A stretch of DNA of 64,000 nt from contig CAXHTR010000007.1 of assembly GCA_964019655.1 (NCBI GenBank), positions 310,001 through 374,000 on the forward strand, written 5' to 3'. The position numbers were made by a program, and so were the translations under genes. Source of the stretch: Perkinsela sp. pyNocScin1. Lineage: Eukaryota; Euglenozoa; Kinetoplastea; Prokinetoplastida; Perkinselidae. Shown here one piece after another: positions 18,555 to 28,454 of this stretch (positions within the stretch are counted from its first letter, which is position 1; every line of letters begins with the position of its first letter). Under the pieces are notes generated by a model. It saw only the letters and a program-made list of their open reading frames with translations, searched no databases and was not told the origin of the DNA.

Positions 18555-20882
18555 CTATTGCCGCTTCGGAACAGCCACAAAGTATGTGTCCGATAGAGCT
18601 GCGCCCCGAACGCTGTATGTGCCGACGAGCTCCCACCCAGTCGCAGCCAGCTGCTCTTTCCATTCTTCAGATGTCAGCAGGTAACTCCCGCACTTCCCAG
18701 TGACCTCTTTGTACAAATCCCTCGCTGCCCGCGTATGGACCACCTGGTGCTCTGGCCGGAGCAGATAGTGCTGTGGGTCCTCCACGAGGTACACCTGGAA
18801 TATAATCGGCAGCTCGAGCGAAGCCAAAGTCTGCAGAATGTGCCGCTGGTCAGCAGTGCTGCGGGCCCTGAGCGCGCCCGGGGCGAAAATGACGTCTGCT
18901 TCTGCTGCGTCGAAAATCTCAAGAAAAATGTCGAGAACGTCTTTTTGATGAATATCGACACCGTCCATCTCCTTCCACGTCGCTGGTCCTTGCCGGGATT
19001 GCTTCAAAAACGCGCTGCACAGGCGGTCATATTCTGCTTTGAGCATTTCTATCTCTTCATTGCTCCGGACATGGTCGTAGACGTCTGCAGCCTGTGGAAT
19101 TTCCTTCGAGTCGATAGCTTGGCCCGCAGTATCCTCCAGGAGTAGAATTCGGAGAGTTTTTTCACACACTTTTGGTTTGCGAAGTCTTTCAATGCTTTTC
19201 ACACCATTGAGCCGCTCTTTGACAAACTTTCCTGGGACCTCGATGCCGAGCCTGGCGTAGTCTACCTCGACATCTTCGGCCTGGTAGTCGAAGCAGCCAT
19301 CGCCAGCCTTTATAGTACTCTCCGTCTCCTCTATGTCTGCGTCTACCTCCCCTGCACTCTCAGCGTCACTGATCTCTGGCACATACCGATCGTTGCGCAG
19401 GCGCCGCTTCATTTTCCCAGCCTTGGGGTACCGCGGCCCCCCGTTCTCGTAGTCCAGTAGCTTAATCCACAGCTTTGGCAGTGTGAGCTGCCGCTGCGTA
19501 AAGTGGCCGTTGTGGGCCCGGATGAGGTGGGCCCCGAGGAGCGCGTTGAAGTTGGCCTTGTGCACCTTTTGGATATTTGCGTCGCCCATAATCAGCTGAA
19601 AGATTTCCTTCGCTGTGTCACACAGCGCTGTGAAAGCGGCGGCGAGGCCACTCCCGCTCCGCCATGTGAGCGCTTCGTGGCGGACGTTGTATCTTTTTTG
19701 GATTTCCTCGAACCAGTGGAGCTTATGAACGCGCCATGCAGCCTGGATCTCGCCTGGCACGCCCAGCAGGTCGAGATTGTCAAGATAATCGACTGCATAG
19801 TCAAAGACCTTTTGGGCCGTCAGGTGACGGGCGTGCAATGTCTCCTTGGCCCTGAATCGATGTGGTTGCATATCATTCGATTGGTTTGATCTACGATTGG
19901 AATCCTTGAAATGAAAACTCGGCCGGGAAGCGACGCAGGGAATATTCATGTAGTGCGCGCTGTTGTGTGCGAACCACTTTTCGAGGCGAGCAAAGAGGCT
20001 TCTTCTGTTTGAATGCAAAGCGTCCATCGAGACGACGAGTGGGCTCGCTGGGTTGAGATTTTCGACTGACGAGCCTTTTTCAAAGCTTTCATCCTTGTAC
20101 TCTTCTTTCGGGACAAAGCGCGAATTTTTCGAGTTTTCACCCATTTTCTCCTTGTAGACATCGAGGCAGCGCTTACTCGCGAGATTCGTGCGAAAGTAAA
20201 ACACACAAGAGAGCCTCGACCAGGGCATCGCGTCAGCGCGCTCGAGCTCAGTGTTGCAGTGGAAGTGGTGCGTGTCGAAGAACACGAGGTCACGTGGCTG
20301 CATATCGATACAGAAGCCAAAGTCGGGGAACCCAAGGCAGAGCCCACGGTAGTCGCCGTGGAGCACACACATGGCACCGAGCCCTTGCTCGAAGTCGCCG
20401 GTGTCTTTGTGCTTTGCGGTGCGGAAGTTGCCGTTCACAGTCAGCGTGCTGAAAACAGTCTTGCGTATTCGTACGTTGTCGGGAATAGCGGCGTCTTGGC
20501 GACTCCAGCTGTTTGGACATAATTCTTTATAAAAAGCATTGGTGTACTCGACGAGAGGGAAGACGTCAGCCCACTTTTTGAGGGAGGCCATCGTGAAAGC
20601 CGTCTTACGGCACTTGCCTTCGACGGGAGTCCCAAAGTAGTCGTAGTAACCAGCGATGCCGCTCTGCGGCTTGACGCCACCGTTTATTTTGGCTCTGAGT
20701 TCTGTGGAGCGCGCGGCGGGTCCGAGGAGCTTGGTAGAGATCTTGGCGACCTGCGGCGGTAGGGCATTTTTCACGAAAGCGCACACGATTGTCCCGTTCG
20801 CATCGTGAAAGACGAAGTCAGTGTGGAACGTAGCGTCAAACGCAGACTTGTCTACGTATGGGCAGATTTTCGGGGAGGACAT
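18555..20882 (-). CDS. JBP1: JBP1: base J-binding thymidine dioxygenase (775 aa)
   Basis: JBP1 hydroxylates thymidine in DNA, using Fe(II) and 2-oxoglutarate, in the first step of base J synthesis, and binds J-DNA. The N-terminal dioxygenase domain (about residues 20-240) shows SGIAGYYDYFGTPVE, FSTLTVNGNFRTAKHKDTGDF and FFDTHHFHCNTE. The iron ligands H158, D160 and H208 and the 2-oxoglutarate arginine R223 are all present with the spacing known from Leishmania JBP1 (H189, D191, H239, R255). A helical J-binding region follows (about 360-490). Its KLWIKLLDYENGGPRY keeps the lysine and the key aspartate (K474, D477; Leishmania K522, D525), but proline 469 stands where Leishmania has R517. CFDYQAEDVEVDYA and a C-terminal domain also align. 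The length is near the usual ~800 aa. It looks intact and functional. It is a solitary non-LRR gene inside the LRR array. Confidence 0.97.
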   Translation of the reverse strand: MSSPKICPYVDKSAFDATFHTDFVFHDANGTIVCAFVKNALPPQVAKISTKLLGPAARSTELRAKINGGVKPQSGIAGYYDYFGTPVEGKCRKTAFTMASLKKWADVFPLVEYTNAFYKELCPNSWSRQDAAIPDNVRIRKTVFSTLTVNGNFRTAKHKDTGDFEQGLGAMCVLHGDYRGLCLGFPDFGFCIDMQPRDLVFFDTHHFHCNTELERADAMPWSRLSCVFYFRTNLASKRCLDVYKEKMGENSKNSRFVPKEEYKDESFEKGSSVENLNPASPLVVSMDALHSNRRSLFARLEKWFAHNSAHYMNIPCVASRPSFHFKDSNRRSNQSNDMQPHRFRAKETLHARHLTAQKVFDYAVDYLDNLDLLGVPGEIQAAWRVHKLHWFEEIQKRYNVRHEALTWRSGSGLAAAFTALCDTAKEIFQLIMGDANIQKVHKANFNALLGAHLIRAHNGHFTQRQLTLPKLWIKLLDYENGGPRYPKAGKMKRRLRNDRYVPEISDAESAGEVDADIEETESTIKAGDGCFDYQAEDVEVDYARLGIEVPGKFVKERLNGVKSIERLRKPKVCEKTLRILLLEDTAGQAIDSKEIPQAADVYDHVRSNEEIEMLKAEYDRLCSAFLKQSRQGPATWKEMDGVDIHQKDVLDIFLEIFDAAEADVIFAPGALRARSTADQRHILQTLASLELPIIFQVYLVEDPQHYLLRPEHQVVHTRAARDLYKEVTGKCGSYLLTSEEWKEQLAATGWELVGTYSVRGAALSDTYFVAVPKRQ

Positions 20883-21837
20883 TAGAAAAGTTTAAGTACA
20901 TGGAGAGAGTGACTAGGATATAAGGGATACAAATTTTTTAGAGATATTAGTTACGGTGTTTTTTAGATCTAAACACAGAGGAGAACAAGAGTGCGTGCAT
21001 ACATAGGTTCCAATGCCCGTGTTTTACTACTAAACACTCATAAATTGGAAATTCTAGTCATAAAGGATGGATTGTACTGTTTCCAGTATAAAAGAACGCC
21101 TTCTATAATTCTGGAAAGGCCCTTTACCAAGTATACAATCTTTAGTAGGGACATTCGTTTTCAAGTACCTCTTTGAAAGCAAACTTAATTGGATTCTAAT
21201 GAACGAAGTGAGAGAAAGATATAGCATGGGTCTCTTCTAATGTTGGGTTCTTTCACATTTGAAAAGCGTTAACTTTTATGTCAGCAGTAAATCATAGAGC
21301 TCTCCACCATGTATTTTTCTTAACTTGTAAAATTTCAGTTCCAAATCAATGAGTATTACGAACGTGCACATACTCGTGCCAAATGCAAGATTTCTGTAAA
21401 ACAACGTAGAGACAGTAAAGCACTATCTCAGAAACTAAGATCAACAAGTAAAAATTTCCAATCATTGGTTCTAATTGCACAGTCCCTACTATGCATCCAT
21501 GTCTAGAATTTACTATTTCATGTGTAATCCGGCATAATTCTAGTGAAGTATGATGTATTTTCTAGAAATATACAGAAGTAATAGCAGTAGTGCTTTTTCT
21601 AGTCGACTTTACATACACATATCAAGTGCAAAATCTGCGCCGCTATTGAGATACTATTCTCCCCCACTTGATGCATATCAAAGATTTAATAGACAAGCAA
21701 TTTAAAAATAGAGTTGTGCTTCGGTATCAATAGGAAAAGATGCTCAAGAAGCAGAGTTTTTCTCTAATTCAAAATACCCCGATCATTCTCACTGCTCATA
21801 ATGATCATGAGAATTCACTTTATGGTGCTCAATACTA
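20883..21837. other. Spacer upstream of JBP1, no gene seen
   Basis: At 955 bases this is the longest gene-free stretch apart from transposons. It is AT-rich, with several TCTAGAA/TTCTAG words but no inverted termini, LRR relic or RNA gene that I can recognise. It would contain the JBP1 leader and the 3' region of the 21838-22482 gene. Confidence 0.5.
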
Positions 21838-22482
21838 CTAAATTTCAATTCGATTCCTATCCTCGTCACTTTCACAAGAAAAGTCTATGAAACCGCAGCC
21901 GATAAAGCTCGGTTGCAAATCGTTCGCTGGCAATTCCCCTACATGAATTGTCTTTGATTCAATGCTCGGCTCCTCAATGACCAGACTTTCCAAGGTATAT
22001 GGTAAATCGCAAACATTCTGAACGGCAGTGAAACAGTTATCATACACCTCAAATACTTGCATTTCTTCTGGCAAGTGGCCAAGATCGATTGTCCCACTAA
22101 AAGCACATTTTTGAAGGCAAATTTGAGTGAGACTTTCTGGAAAGCCAGTTGCATCCATCGTACCGGAGAGCGCCTGCTCGTTCAAGCTGATAAACTCTGT
22201 GTATGGCGGTATGCGCCGAAAATCGATAGACCCTACCAGATGAACCTCCCACGGGCACCAGTCGATTCCTGTGATGCTCTTCTTTGTAGTCTCTTCGTAC
22301 TCGTATGTGCATGTTATGCCCATCCATGTGCACCCATCATCAGCGTCTCCGCGGAGATCTGCACGCGCTCCGTTCTCGTCTTTTGGAGTGAAAAAGAGCT
22401 CAAGCATTTGCTGCTCAGTCAGCATCGAAGGATCAAATCGGCCAAACATGGAGAACTCTGTACAGAGAAAGGTGAGCTGCAT
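21838..22482 (-). CDS. Secreted-type LRR protein, family A (214 aa)
   Basis: MQLTFLCTEFSMFGRFDPSMLTEQQMLELFF; cap GCTWMGITC (C51/C58) followed by an insert relative to its neighbour (TYEYEETTKKSIT). Repeats: LNEQALSGTMDATGFP, LQKCAFSGTIDLGHLP. It ends CGFIDFSCESDEDRNRIEI, with the family A motif. It is a recent tandem duplicate of 22675-23301: the coding regions match along their length, and the sequences just upstream of both ATGs (GAACACACTGGCTGATAGAAG and its near copy, read on the plus strand) are also shared. Confidence 0.93.
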   Translation of the reverse strand: MQLTFLCTEFSMFGRFDPSMLTEQQMLELFFTPKDENGARADLRGDADDGCTWMGITCTYEYEETTKKSITGIDWCPWEVHLVGSIDFRRIPPYTEFISLNEQALSGTMDATGFPESLTQICLQKCAFSGTIDLGHLPEEMQVFEVYDNCFTAVQNVCDLPYTLESLVIEEPSIESKTIHVGELPANDLQPSFIGCGFIDFSCESDEDRNRIEI

Positions 22483-22674
22483 TGCGTAATTAGTAAACTG
22501 CTAAATTATCAAGTGAACACACTGGCTGATAGAAGTGCCTATAGCAGTTGCACTTCGACATAACCATGAATGGGTGCTTAAGAAACATAATTTTTCTACT
22601 TATTCAGAATATCAGCTCAGAATCTCAGCTACTCATAGCGAGCATGAGCATTCACTTAGAGGTGTGCAAAACGA

Positions 22675-23301
22675 CTAAATGTGAATTCGAGTCCTATCCT
22701 CGTCTCTTTCGCAATAGAGATCAGTGAAACCACATCCGACAAAGTTCGCTTGCAAATCGTTCGCTGGTAAGGCCCCTACGTGAATAATCTCCGATTCAAC
22801 GTTGGGCTCCTCAACATAAAGATGCTCTAAGCTCAGGGGCAAATTGCAAACATTGTGCACTGCAGTGAAGCAGTTATCATAGACTTCAAACACTCGCATT
22901 CCTTGCGGTAAGTGCCCGAGATCGATTGCCCCACTGAATGCACATTCCTGTAGACATATTTCGATGAGACTGTCTGGAAATCCAGTTGCATCCATCGTAC
23001 CGGTCAGCGCCTGGTTGTACAAGTTGATAAATTCTGTGTGTGGCGGTATGCGCTGAAAGTCGATAGACCCTACCAGGCGAACATCCCACGAGCACCACTC
23101 GATTCTGGTAATATTCTCGTGGTTGTTGCAATAGATCCCAGTCCATGTGCATCCGTCATCAGCGTCCCCGCGTAGATCCGCCCGGGCTTCGTTCACGTCT
23201 TTTGGGGTGAAAAAGAGCTCAAGCATCTGCTGCTCAGTGAGCATCGAAGGATCAAATCGGCCCATCATGGAGAAATCGGCACAGAGAAAAGTGAGCCGCA
23301 T
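22675..23301 (-). CDS. Secreted-type LRR protein, family A (208 aa)
   Basis: Near-identical architecture to 21838-22482: MRLTFLCADFSMMGRFDPSMLTEQQ, cap GCTWTGIYC (C51/C58), LYNQALTGTMDATGFP, LQECAFSGAIDLGHLP and ending DLYCERDEDRTRIHI. Differences concentrate in the short stretch between the cap and the first repeat, where a few codons are missing. The unit duplicated in tandem is about 820 bases long and includes the 5' spacer, consistent with unequal crossing-over. Confidence 0.93.
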   Translation of the reverse strand: MRLTFLCADFSMMGRFDPSMLTEQQMLELFFTPKDVNEARADLRGDADDGCTWTGIYCNNHENITRIEWCSWDVRLVGSIDFQRIPPHTEFINLYNQALTGTMDATGFPDSLIEICLQECAFSGAIDLGHLPQGMRVFEVYDNCFTAVHNVCNLPLSLEHLYVEEPNVESEIIHVGALPANDLQANFVGCGFTDLYCERDEDRTRIHI

Positions 23302-23432
23302 TGCGTGATTTAATCAAATTATTACTAACAATCACAAGTAAACACACTAGCTGATAGAAGTTCCTTTTAAAAGCTATAGAATTCCCACTTTGCCGCATAC
23401 TTAATTTTTCTATCCTATACCCTTCACTGTTT

Positions 23433-24518
23433 CTAGTACACGAATGTCCGAAGATAAAGACGTTTTTTATGTCTACGCTTCGTAACTTCAGCCGCATCAA
23501 AGTCCCAATTCCCATCATTCAGGCTTATGTCGAGATTTCTCAGCAAACCGGGGAGATTCAACGCGTTGATCTTTCCCGAAAGCGCGTTGCCCTTCATGTC
23601 AAGGGTTTCAAGGTACGGTGGCAGGCTGTCGAGGCCCAATTCACCTTCAAATTGGTTATATGAGAGGATAAGCTTTTCCAAAGACTCCGGTAGCTCAGTC
23701 AGTCGCAATCCGCCTGTAAAATCGTTAGAAGAAATGTCGAGAATTTCGACATTTAGAGGAAGCCTATCTATTTACGCACTGCCCCAAAATTTATTTCTAT
23801 TCAGGAAAATCTTTTCGATATTTTGCGGGAACATCGAAAAGTCAACAGTCCCTTCCAGCTTGCACTCGGATGCACATAGCTTTGTGAGCGCTTCTGGGAG
23901 GTCCTCGGGGGCAAGTGCCCCTGACAGTGCATTTCGAGAATTATCAATGACTTGAAGCGTTCGTGGGAGCTTGGCAAAGTGAATTTTGCCATGAAAGCGA
24001 TGCCCCTGAATCTCGAAAAGCTCCATTCGTGGCGGCAGGTCGTCGAGATTCGCTTGCCCAGAAAAATTACTTTCCGCGATTTCGAGGCTCACCATGGCCC
24101 TTGGCAGGGATGAAAAATCAACTTCGCCTGAAAAATCTTGGCGCTCGATGCACAGGCGTATCAGCGTCTCTGATAGTGATGCAGCATCAAGAGTTCCCGT
24201 TTTCTTTGCCACGCCGTTATAGAGATTCAGCTCGAGCGTTTTTCTGGGTGTGAACTGGGTAAGTACATGACCCTGCAATCGTTCATTCGAGAAGTTTACT
24301 TCTGTGACGTTGCACTCATCATCGCAGTCCACGCCTATCCAGCTACATACGTCCAAAAAGTTACCGTCCTCATCTTTGAGCTCACACTGTGATTCATCAG
24401 TCATCTTACTCACGAGGAGCTCCATCATCGTTTGATCAGAGAGGGAAGATGTGTCTACTCGAGCGAGCGCAGTATCTGCTGTGGATATCAAATGCGATGC
24501 GATAGCACGGAGAAGCAT
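23433..24518 (-). pseudogene. Family B LRR gene interrupted by one in-frame TAA
   Basis: A single frame of 362 codons runs from the ATG at 24516-24518 (MLLRAIASHLISTADTALARVDTSSLSDQ) to 23433. It is broken only by a TAA at 23772-23774 (codon 249). The residues around it fit one repeat: NRNKFWGSA, stop, IDRLPLNVEILDISSNDFTGG. The cap is intact (VCSWIGVDCDDECNV) and about eleven repeats can be read. No frameshift was seen. The downstream part begins without an ATG. The last residues (RRHKKRLYLRTFVY) are basic and unlike other endings. Confidence 0.8.
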
Positions 24519-24803
24519 GGGATTTTACTAGTACAGTTAGAAAATCAGTCGACAATTATGGGAATCTGAAAATGTAGAGTCAAATACTAGCGCTAAAATG
24601 ATACTTTATATTCATTGCGGAATCTGCTCGCCGTGATCTTTCAAATGGTGCCTTTTGGGCTTTTCAACGTCAAATATGTCAACTGAGTCAGCGCAGATCA
24701 GAGTTTGAGCTTAAGAAATTAAATGCAGATGTCTATCCGCACACTTTAAGACTAAGTGAAAGTAAAAAACATCTGAAGAACGCTAATACAGACGCTATAA
24801 TCA

Positions 24804-25451
24804 TCAGTCATATTTTGCATTCTGACACTGCACGACCATTCGTGCCCAAGCCCTATCCACTTTTGAAACACAGCGAATATGTGCAATCGCATTGTACTGC
24901 AGCCGAATCGCTCGCATTTGGCTTGCAAAATGACCAACGTAGAGCACCCGCTGCTCGAGCTTATTGCTGTTCAGATTTATCTCTTCGAGCGTCTCTGGCA
25001 GATGCATGAGATTCAGTGTCCCTGTGATTTTATTCCCTTGCAGCCGAAGCTCTCGGAGGCCTGATGGCAGGCGAGTGAGCTTGATGCTCCCAAAGATGTG
25101 GTTGTAGCTAAAGTCGATCACTTGGGCCCGCCAGGGGAAGTGGTCTGCGTGCAGTGCATAGAACTGGTCACATTCTTGGATAATGAGTGCTTCGACTGTC
25201 GATGGGACATAGTCAACTCGAAAATTGTCGTAAACCCTGTTTCTGTACTCGATTGACGTGAGAATACCGTCTATGCACTGCAAGCCCCTCCAACCGGAGC
25301 AAAAGTCGTCGCTATGGGCTCTGTTCACAATTTTTTCTTTGATAGATGTAGGAATGTTTTGGAAGAACGTGTGCATGAGCGTTCGTTGCATGGAAGCACT
25401 TGAGAAGGTATCAGTGGCTGCAAAGGGGGGAAGGATCGTATAGAGAAGCAT
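24804..25451 (-). CDS. LRR protein, family C (215 aa)
   Basis: Start MLLYTILPPFAATDTF (context TTCAA-ATG). There is no GRLD segment; a helix-like QRTLMHTFFQNI stretch takes its place. The cap is FCSGWRGLQCIDGIL. Then comes the family C block (VPSTVEALIIQECDQFYALHADHFP) and two sharp repeats, IDFSYNHIFGSIKLTRLP and LRLQGNKITGTLNLMHLP. It ends with a conserved VLYVGHFASQMRAIRLQYNAIAHIR segment. In place of the paired cysteines of the CNQCYxVDT motif it has C-DQFYALHAD, so one cysteine of that motif is lost. Confidence 0.88.
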   Translation of the reverse strand: MLLYTILPPFAATDTFSSASMQRTLMHTFFQNIPTSIKEKIVNRAHSDDFCSGWRGLQCIDGILTSIEYRNRVYDNFRVDYVPSTVEALIIQECDQFYALHADHFPWRAQVIDFSYNHIFGSIKLTRLPSGLRELRLQGNKITGTLNLMHLPETLEEINLNSNKLEQRVLYVGHFASQMRAIRLQYNAIAHIRCVSKVDRAWARMVVQCQNAKYD

Positions 25452-25668
25452 TTGAAAATGAAAAAGAAATGGTGATATATCGAGAGAATGACAGGGCCTT
25501 TATTACTCAACCCTTTACGTCTATCAAGCGCCTTTACTATTTTTTTAAATTTTCGGTAATTCTCATGGCATGACGTCGGCCTTATTGAGTTTTTCTATCT
25601 TTCGGAAAAATTTTCGGGACGAAGTCGATGGTCGCAGAAATCCATCATTGCACGCATGAGTGCAAAAG

Positions 25669-26334
25669 TCACGCATCAAACTCTTGTCGATGAAACCCAA
25701 AAAAGTTCAGACTTACTCTCTCTGCATCTTTCAGACTCTCACAGATCACGCTCTGAATGTGACAACCCAGGAGTCGAATTTTGAGATCTGTGGCTGGAAG
25801 CTTGCCAATGTATATCTCTTTTTCTTGAACACTTTGCTCACCAATGTCACACTGCAGAAGGCCTGATGGGAGATTCACGAAATTTACAACAGCAGTGATG
25901 CGGTTCGATTGCACAACGAACGTTTCTAAGAAAGTTGGTAGACTGCCCATATCGAGTGTCCCAGAGAAATCGCACTCTTTCAGGCAGAAGTTTATTAAAA
26001 GCGGTGACAGATGGCTCGTGCCGACTTCACCGCGCATTTCATCATGGCCGCTGAGGTGAAGGTCCGCAAGCGTCTGTGGGATGAACGAAAAGTTGACTGA
26101 CCCTTTGTGTTCTTGGAACCAGCTAATCCAGCGGATTTTGACAATGTTTCGGTCGCCATCGCAGAAGACACCGCCCCACGTACAAGAGTCATCCGCACTG
26201 CCACCAAAGCCTTCTTGCGAAAGAGCGAAGTCGTCCGGTGTGAAAAATAGTTCCATCACCTGTTGACTGTCGAGCATTTTAGGGTCGATTCGACCCACAT
26301 CAAGGGATAGGTCAGCGCAGATGATTAGGAGCAT
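25669..26334 (-). CDS. Secreted-type LRR protein, family A (221 aa)
   Basis: MLLIICADLSLDVGRIDPKMLDSQQVMELFF; cap SCTWGGVFC (C51/C58). Repeats: LHLSGHDEMRGEVGTSHLSPLL, LKECDFSGTLDMGSLP and VQSNRITAVVNFVNLP. The ending keeps the family order (VICESLKDAERVSL) but is extended by NFFGFHRQEFDA. Its neighbours are family C and B genes rather than other family A genes, so it was moved or isolated by later duplications. Confidence 0.9.
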   Translation of the reverse strand: MLLIICADLSLDVGRIDPKMLDSQQVMELFFTPDDFALSQEGFGGSADDSCTWGGVFCDGDRNIVKIRWISWFQEHKGSVNFSFIPQTLADLHLSGHDEMRGEVGTSHLSPLLINFCLKECDFSGTLDMGSLPTFLETFVVQSNRITAVVNFVNLPSGLLQCDIGEQSVQEKEIYIGKLPATDLKIRLLGCHIQSVICESLKDAERVSLNFFGFHRQEFDA

Positions 26335-27059
26335 ACGATTCTAGGAAAAATGAAGAGAAAATACCTCATTTTCTGTGGAACCGTATTCAATGATACGGAA
26401 GATTAACAGTTTGAGAGCAATCGTGTGCACGCTCAAAAAGCGAGACGTGCAGAAAAATGGCAAGATTACACACTCTGCAATAAATTTTTGTGACCCTTCG
26501 ATACCTCTATTGTAAGGTCAGATCATGTGTCGAATATATCGAGGCAACTTGGTTGACTTGTAATCGCATGACACACAAGATGCAACTATGAGCGCTTCTT
26601 GTATCATCTATCGCATACCCTTTAACTTTGAATGCTAAACCGTCCGAAAAGCCATTTTTATTCGAATTGATGTATGAATACACATTTCTCACAACACCGA
26701 AACAGTGTACCACCGTATGTCCTGTGAAACCTTTTCGGCCCGTAGATATTTTTTGAAATCGTGCAACTTTGATTCACCCGATTTTATGTTTAGTATGCAC
26801 TGGCCCTGGATTCTATTGCATACTGTTGCTGAATATGAATTATCACAGCTTTTATATTTCCCGGGAAAATACTTTTTTGAAGCAGTTGAAAATCATTCAA
26901 TTTTTCATTTTCATTTCATTGAAAAGGTACACGTAATCAATCTTTCAAAGCCTCTCTAGCTATTTCATAAATGCTGCTTGATATCAGCGCTTATTATGCT
27001 TATCAGTTAAATATTTCTCATTTACTTACTTACAATTTTTATTATTGCCATCATTCCAG
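26335..27059. other. Spacer, no gene seen
   Basis: 725 AT-rich bases. Small frames at 26507-26713 (minus) and 26705-26959 (plus) show no known features. No terminal repeats, RNA genes or LRR relics were recognised. Confidence 0.45.
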
Positions 27060-28454
27060 TCAAAACGGAAACTGAAACAACGGAAGCATCGGCTTGACCA
27101 GCACAAAGTCCCCTTCATCCCGCCCTTCATCCGACAGGTACGGCGGCGCATTGCTAAAGCTCTTGATCTTATTGTGCGAGAGATAAATGAAGCGCACGAG
27201 CGCGCTGATCTTCTTGAGGTTCACTCTGCCCGAAAACTCGTTGTGCGACGCGTCGATCTGAACGCAGGACGGCGGCAGGTTTGTGAGCGTCACTGGCCCC
27301 ACGAATTTGTTGTGCGCGATAAACACAGACTGCATCGCCTGCGGCAAGGTCTTAAAGTTGAACTTTTTCGTAAAGCTGTTGTTCGAAATCTGCAACAGCT
27401 GCATCCCCGGTGGCAGCTTGCTCGTGTCGATTGTTCCGTGCAGGTCGTTCTCAGCGAGCGAGAGGACTTTGACGCCAGGCTTGAGCTTTTCAAAGTCGAA
27501 GAGGCCTTTGAACGCAGCCTTGAAGATCACGAGCTTTTCGATCCGATCCGGCCAGCGTGATGGGTCGACGTTTCCATGAAGCTTATTTTGTCCAAGTCGA
27601 ACGCTCTGCATGCTCTTGGGCAGGTCGCAAAATTCGATCTCACCCGTCAGGCGGTTATTCTGCACCTCGAAGAAGGTCATAGTGTCTGGGAGGCCCTTGA
27701 GGGACAAGGACCCCGAAAATTGGTTCTTGTAGAGATTCAAATGCTCAAAGGCTGGCGGAAAGTTTGCGAAGCGGAGAGACCCCGAGAGCTCGTTGCCCTC
27801 GACCTCAATAGATTCGAGCAGCGGCGCTTTGCTGAGCTGCGTCAGGTCAATGCTCCCCGAGAAGCGGTTGTTGCGGGCGACGATCTGCACCAATTTCGGC
27901 CCCAAATTCGTTAAGTCGAGGCTCCCCGTGAAATCGTTGTTCGCGACGCTGATGACGCGCATTGGCGCCGGGAGCGTCGCGAAGTTGACACTTCCCGTAA
28001 ATTTATTTGAGTCAACAACGAGCTCGAAGGTTTGCGGAGGAAGACCAGCGGTGTCGAGTGTCCCCTCGATGGCATTGTCTTCGCAGAAGAAGCCGCGGAG
28101 GCCCGATGGCAGTGACTTCGTTTCGAGGGTGCCCGAGAGGCCCTGTTGCGGCACATCGATGTACTGTGTGGTGTCTGGGAGAAAGTCAAAGCGGATGCTG
28201 CCGCCGAGGGGATGGAATCTGGTTGGGTCGCTGTAGCGGTAGCGAAGCGCAGTGACCTTGCCGTCGTCGCTGAGGTGCACGCCAGTCCACTTGCTGATGT
28301 CCTTGAAGTTGCCGTTGCCATCCATTGCTATTGGTTTGAGCTTGATGTTGGCCATCGCGATTTCCATCTTGGCCTGGTCGGAGAGCAACATCGGGTCGAG
28401 GCGGCTGAGGCTTGAGTCCACGTCTGGGCAGACGATGAAAAGAAGCGTGAGCAT
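27060..28454 (-). CDS. Long secreted-type LRR protein, family B, about 15 repeats (464 aa)
   Basis: The ATG at 28452-28454 gives MLTLLFIVCPDVDSSLSRLDPMLLSDQ; an in-frame ATG at 28487 would add 11 residues. Both cap cysteines are lost (FKDISKWTGVHLSDDGKV), though the tryptophan and GV remain. About fifteen repeats follow, many of them textbook: ISVANNDFTGSLDLTNLG, IVARNNRFSGSIDLTQLS, LNLYKNQFSGSLSLKGLP and FEVQNNRLTGEIEFCDLP. The C-terminus (IYLSHNKIKSFSNAPPYLSDEGRDEG) lacks the VVDExGxxH element. Base composition is visibly more GC-rich than its neighbours, which also produces long shadow frames. Confidence 0.93.
   Translation of the reverse strand: MLTLLFIVCPDVDSSLSRLDPMLLSDQAKMEIAMANIKLKPIAMDGNGNFKDISKWTGVHLSDDGKVTALRYRYSDPTRFHPLGGSIRFDFLPDTTQYIDVPQQGLSGTLETKSLPSGLRGFFCEDNAIEGTLDTAGLPPQTFELVVDSNKFTGSVNFATLPAPMRVISVANNDFTGSLDLTNLGPKLVQIVARNNRFSGSIDLTQLSKAPLLESIEVEGNELSGSLRFANFPPAFEHLNLYKNQFSGSLSLKGLPDTMTFFEVQNNRLTGEIEFCDLPKSMQSVRLGQNKLHGNVDPSRWPDRIEKLVIFKAAFKGLFDFEKLKPGVKVLSLAENDLHGTIDTSKLPPGMQLLQISNNSFTKKFNFKTLPQAMQSVFIAHNKFVGPVTLTNLPPSCVQIDASHNEFSGRVNLKKISALVRFIYLSHNKIKSFSNAPPYLSDEGRDEGDFVLVKPMLPLFQFPF

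Noticed and set aside
18735-20522. Plus-strand and other-frame open frames over the JBP1 gene (e.g. 18735-19145, 19503-19889)
   Set aside because: They are antisense shadows of a strongly conserved gene and have no homology-like features of their own.
27911-28321. 136-codon minus frame inside the 27060-28454 gene, rich in serine, arginine and alanine
   Set aside because: Typical composition of an out-of-frame shadow of a GC-rich gene.
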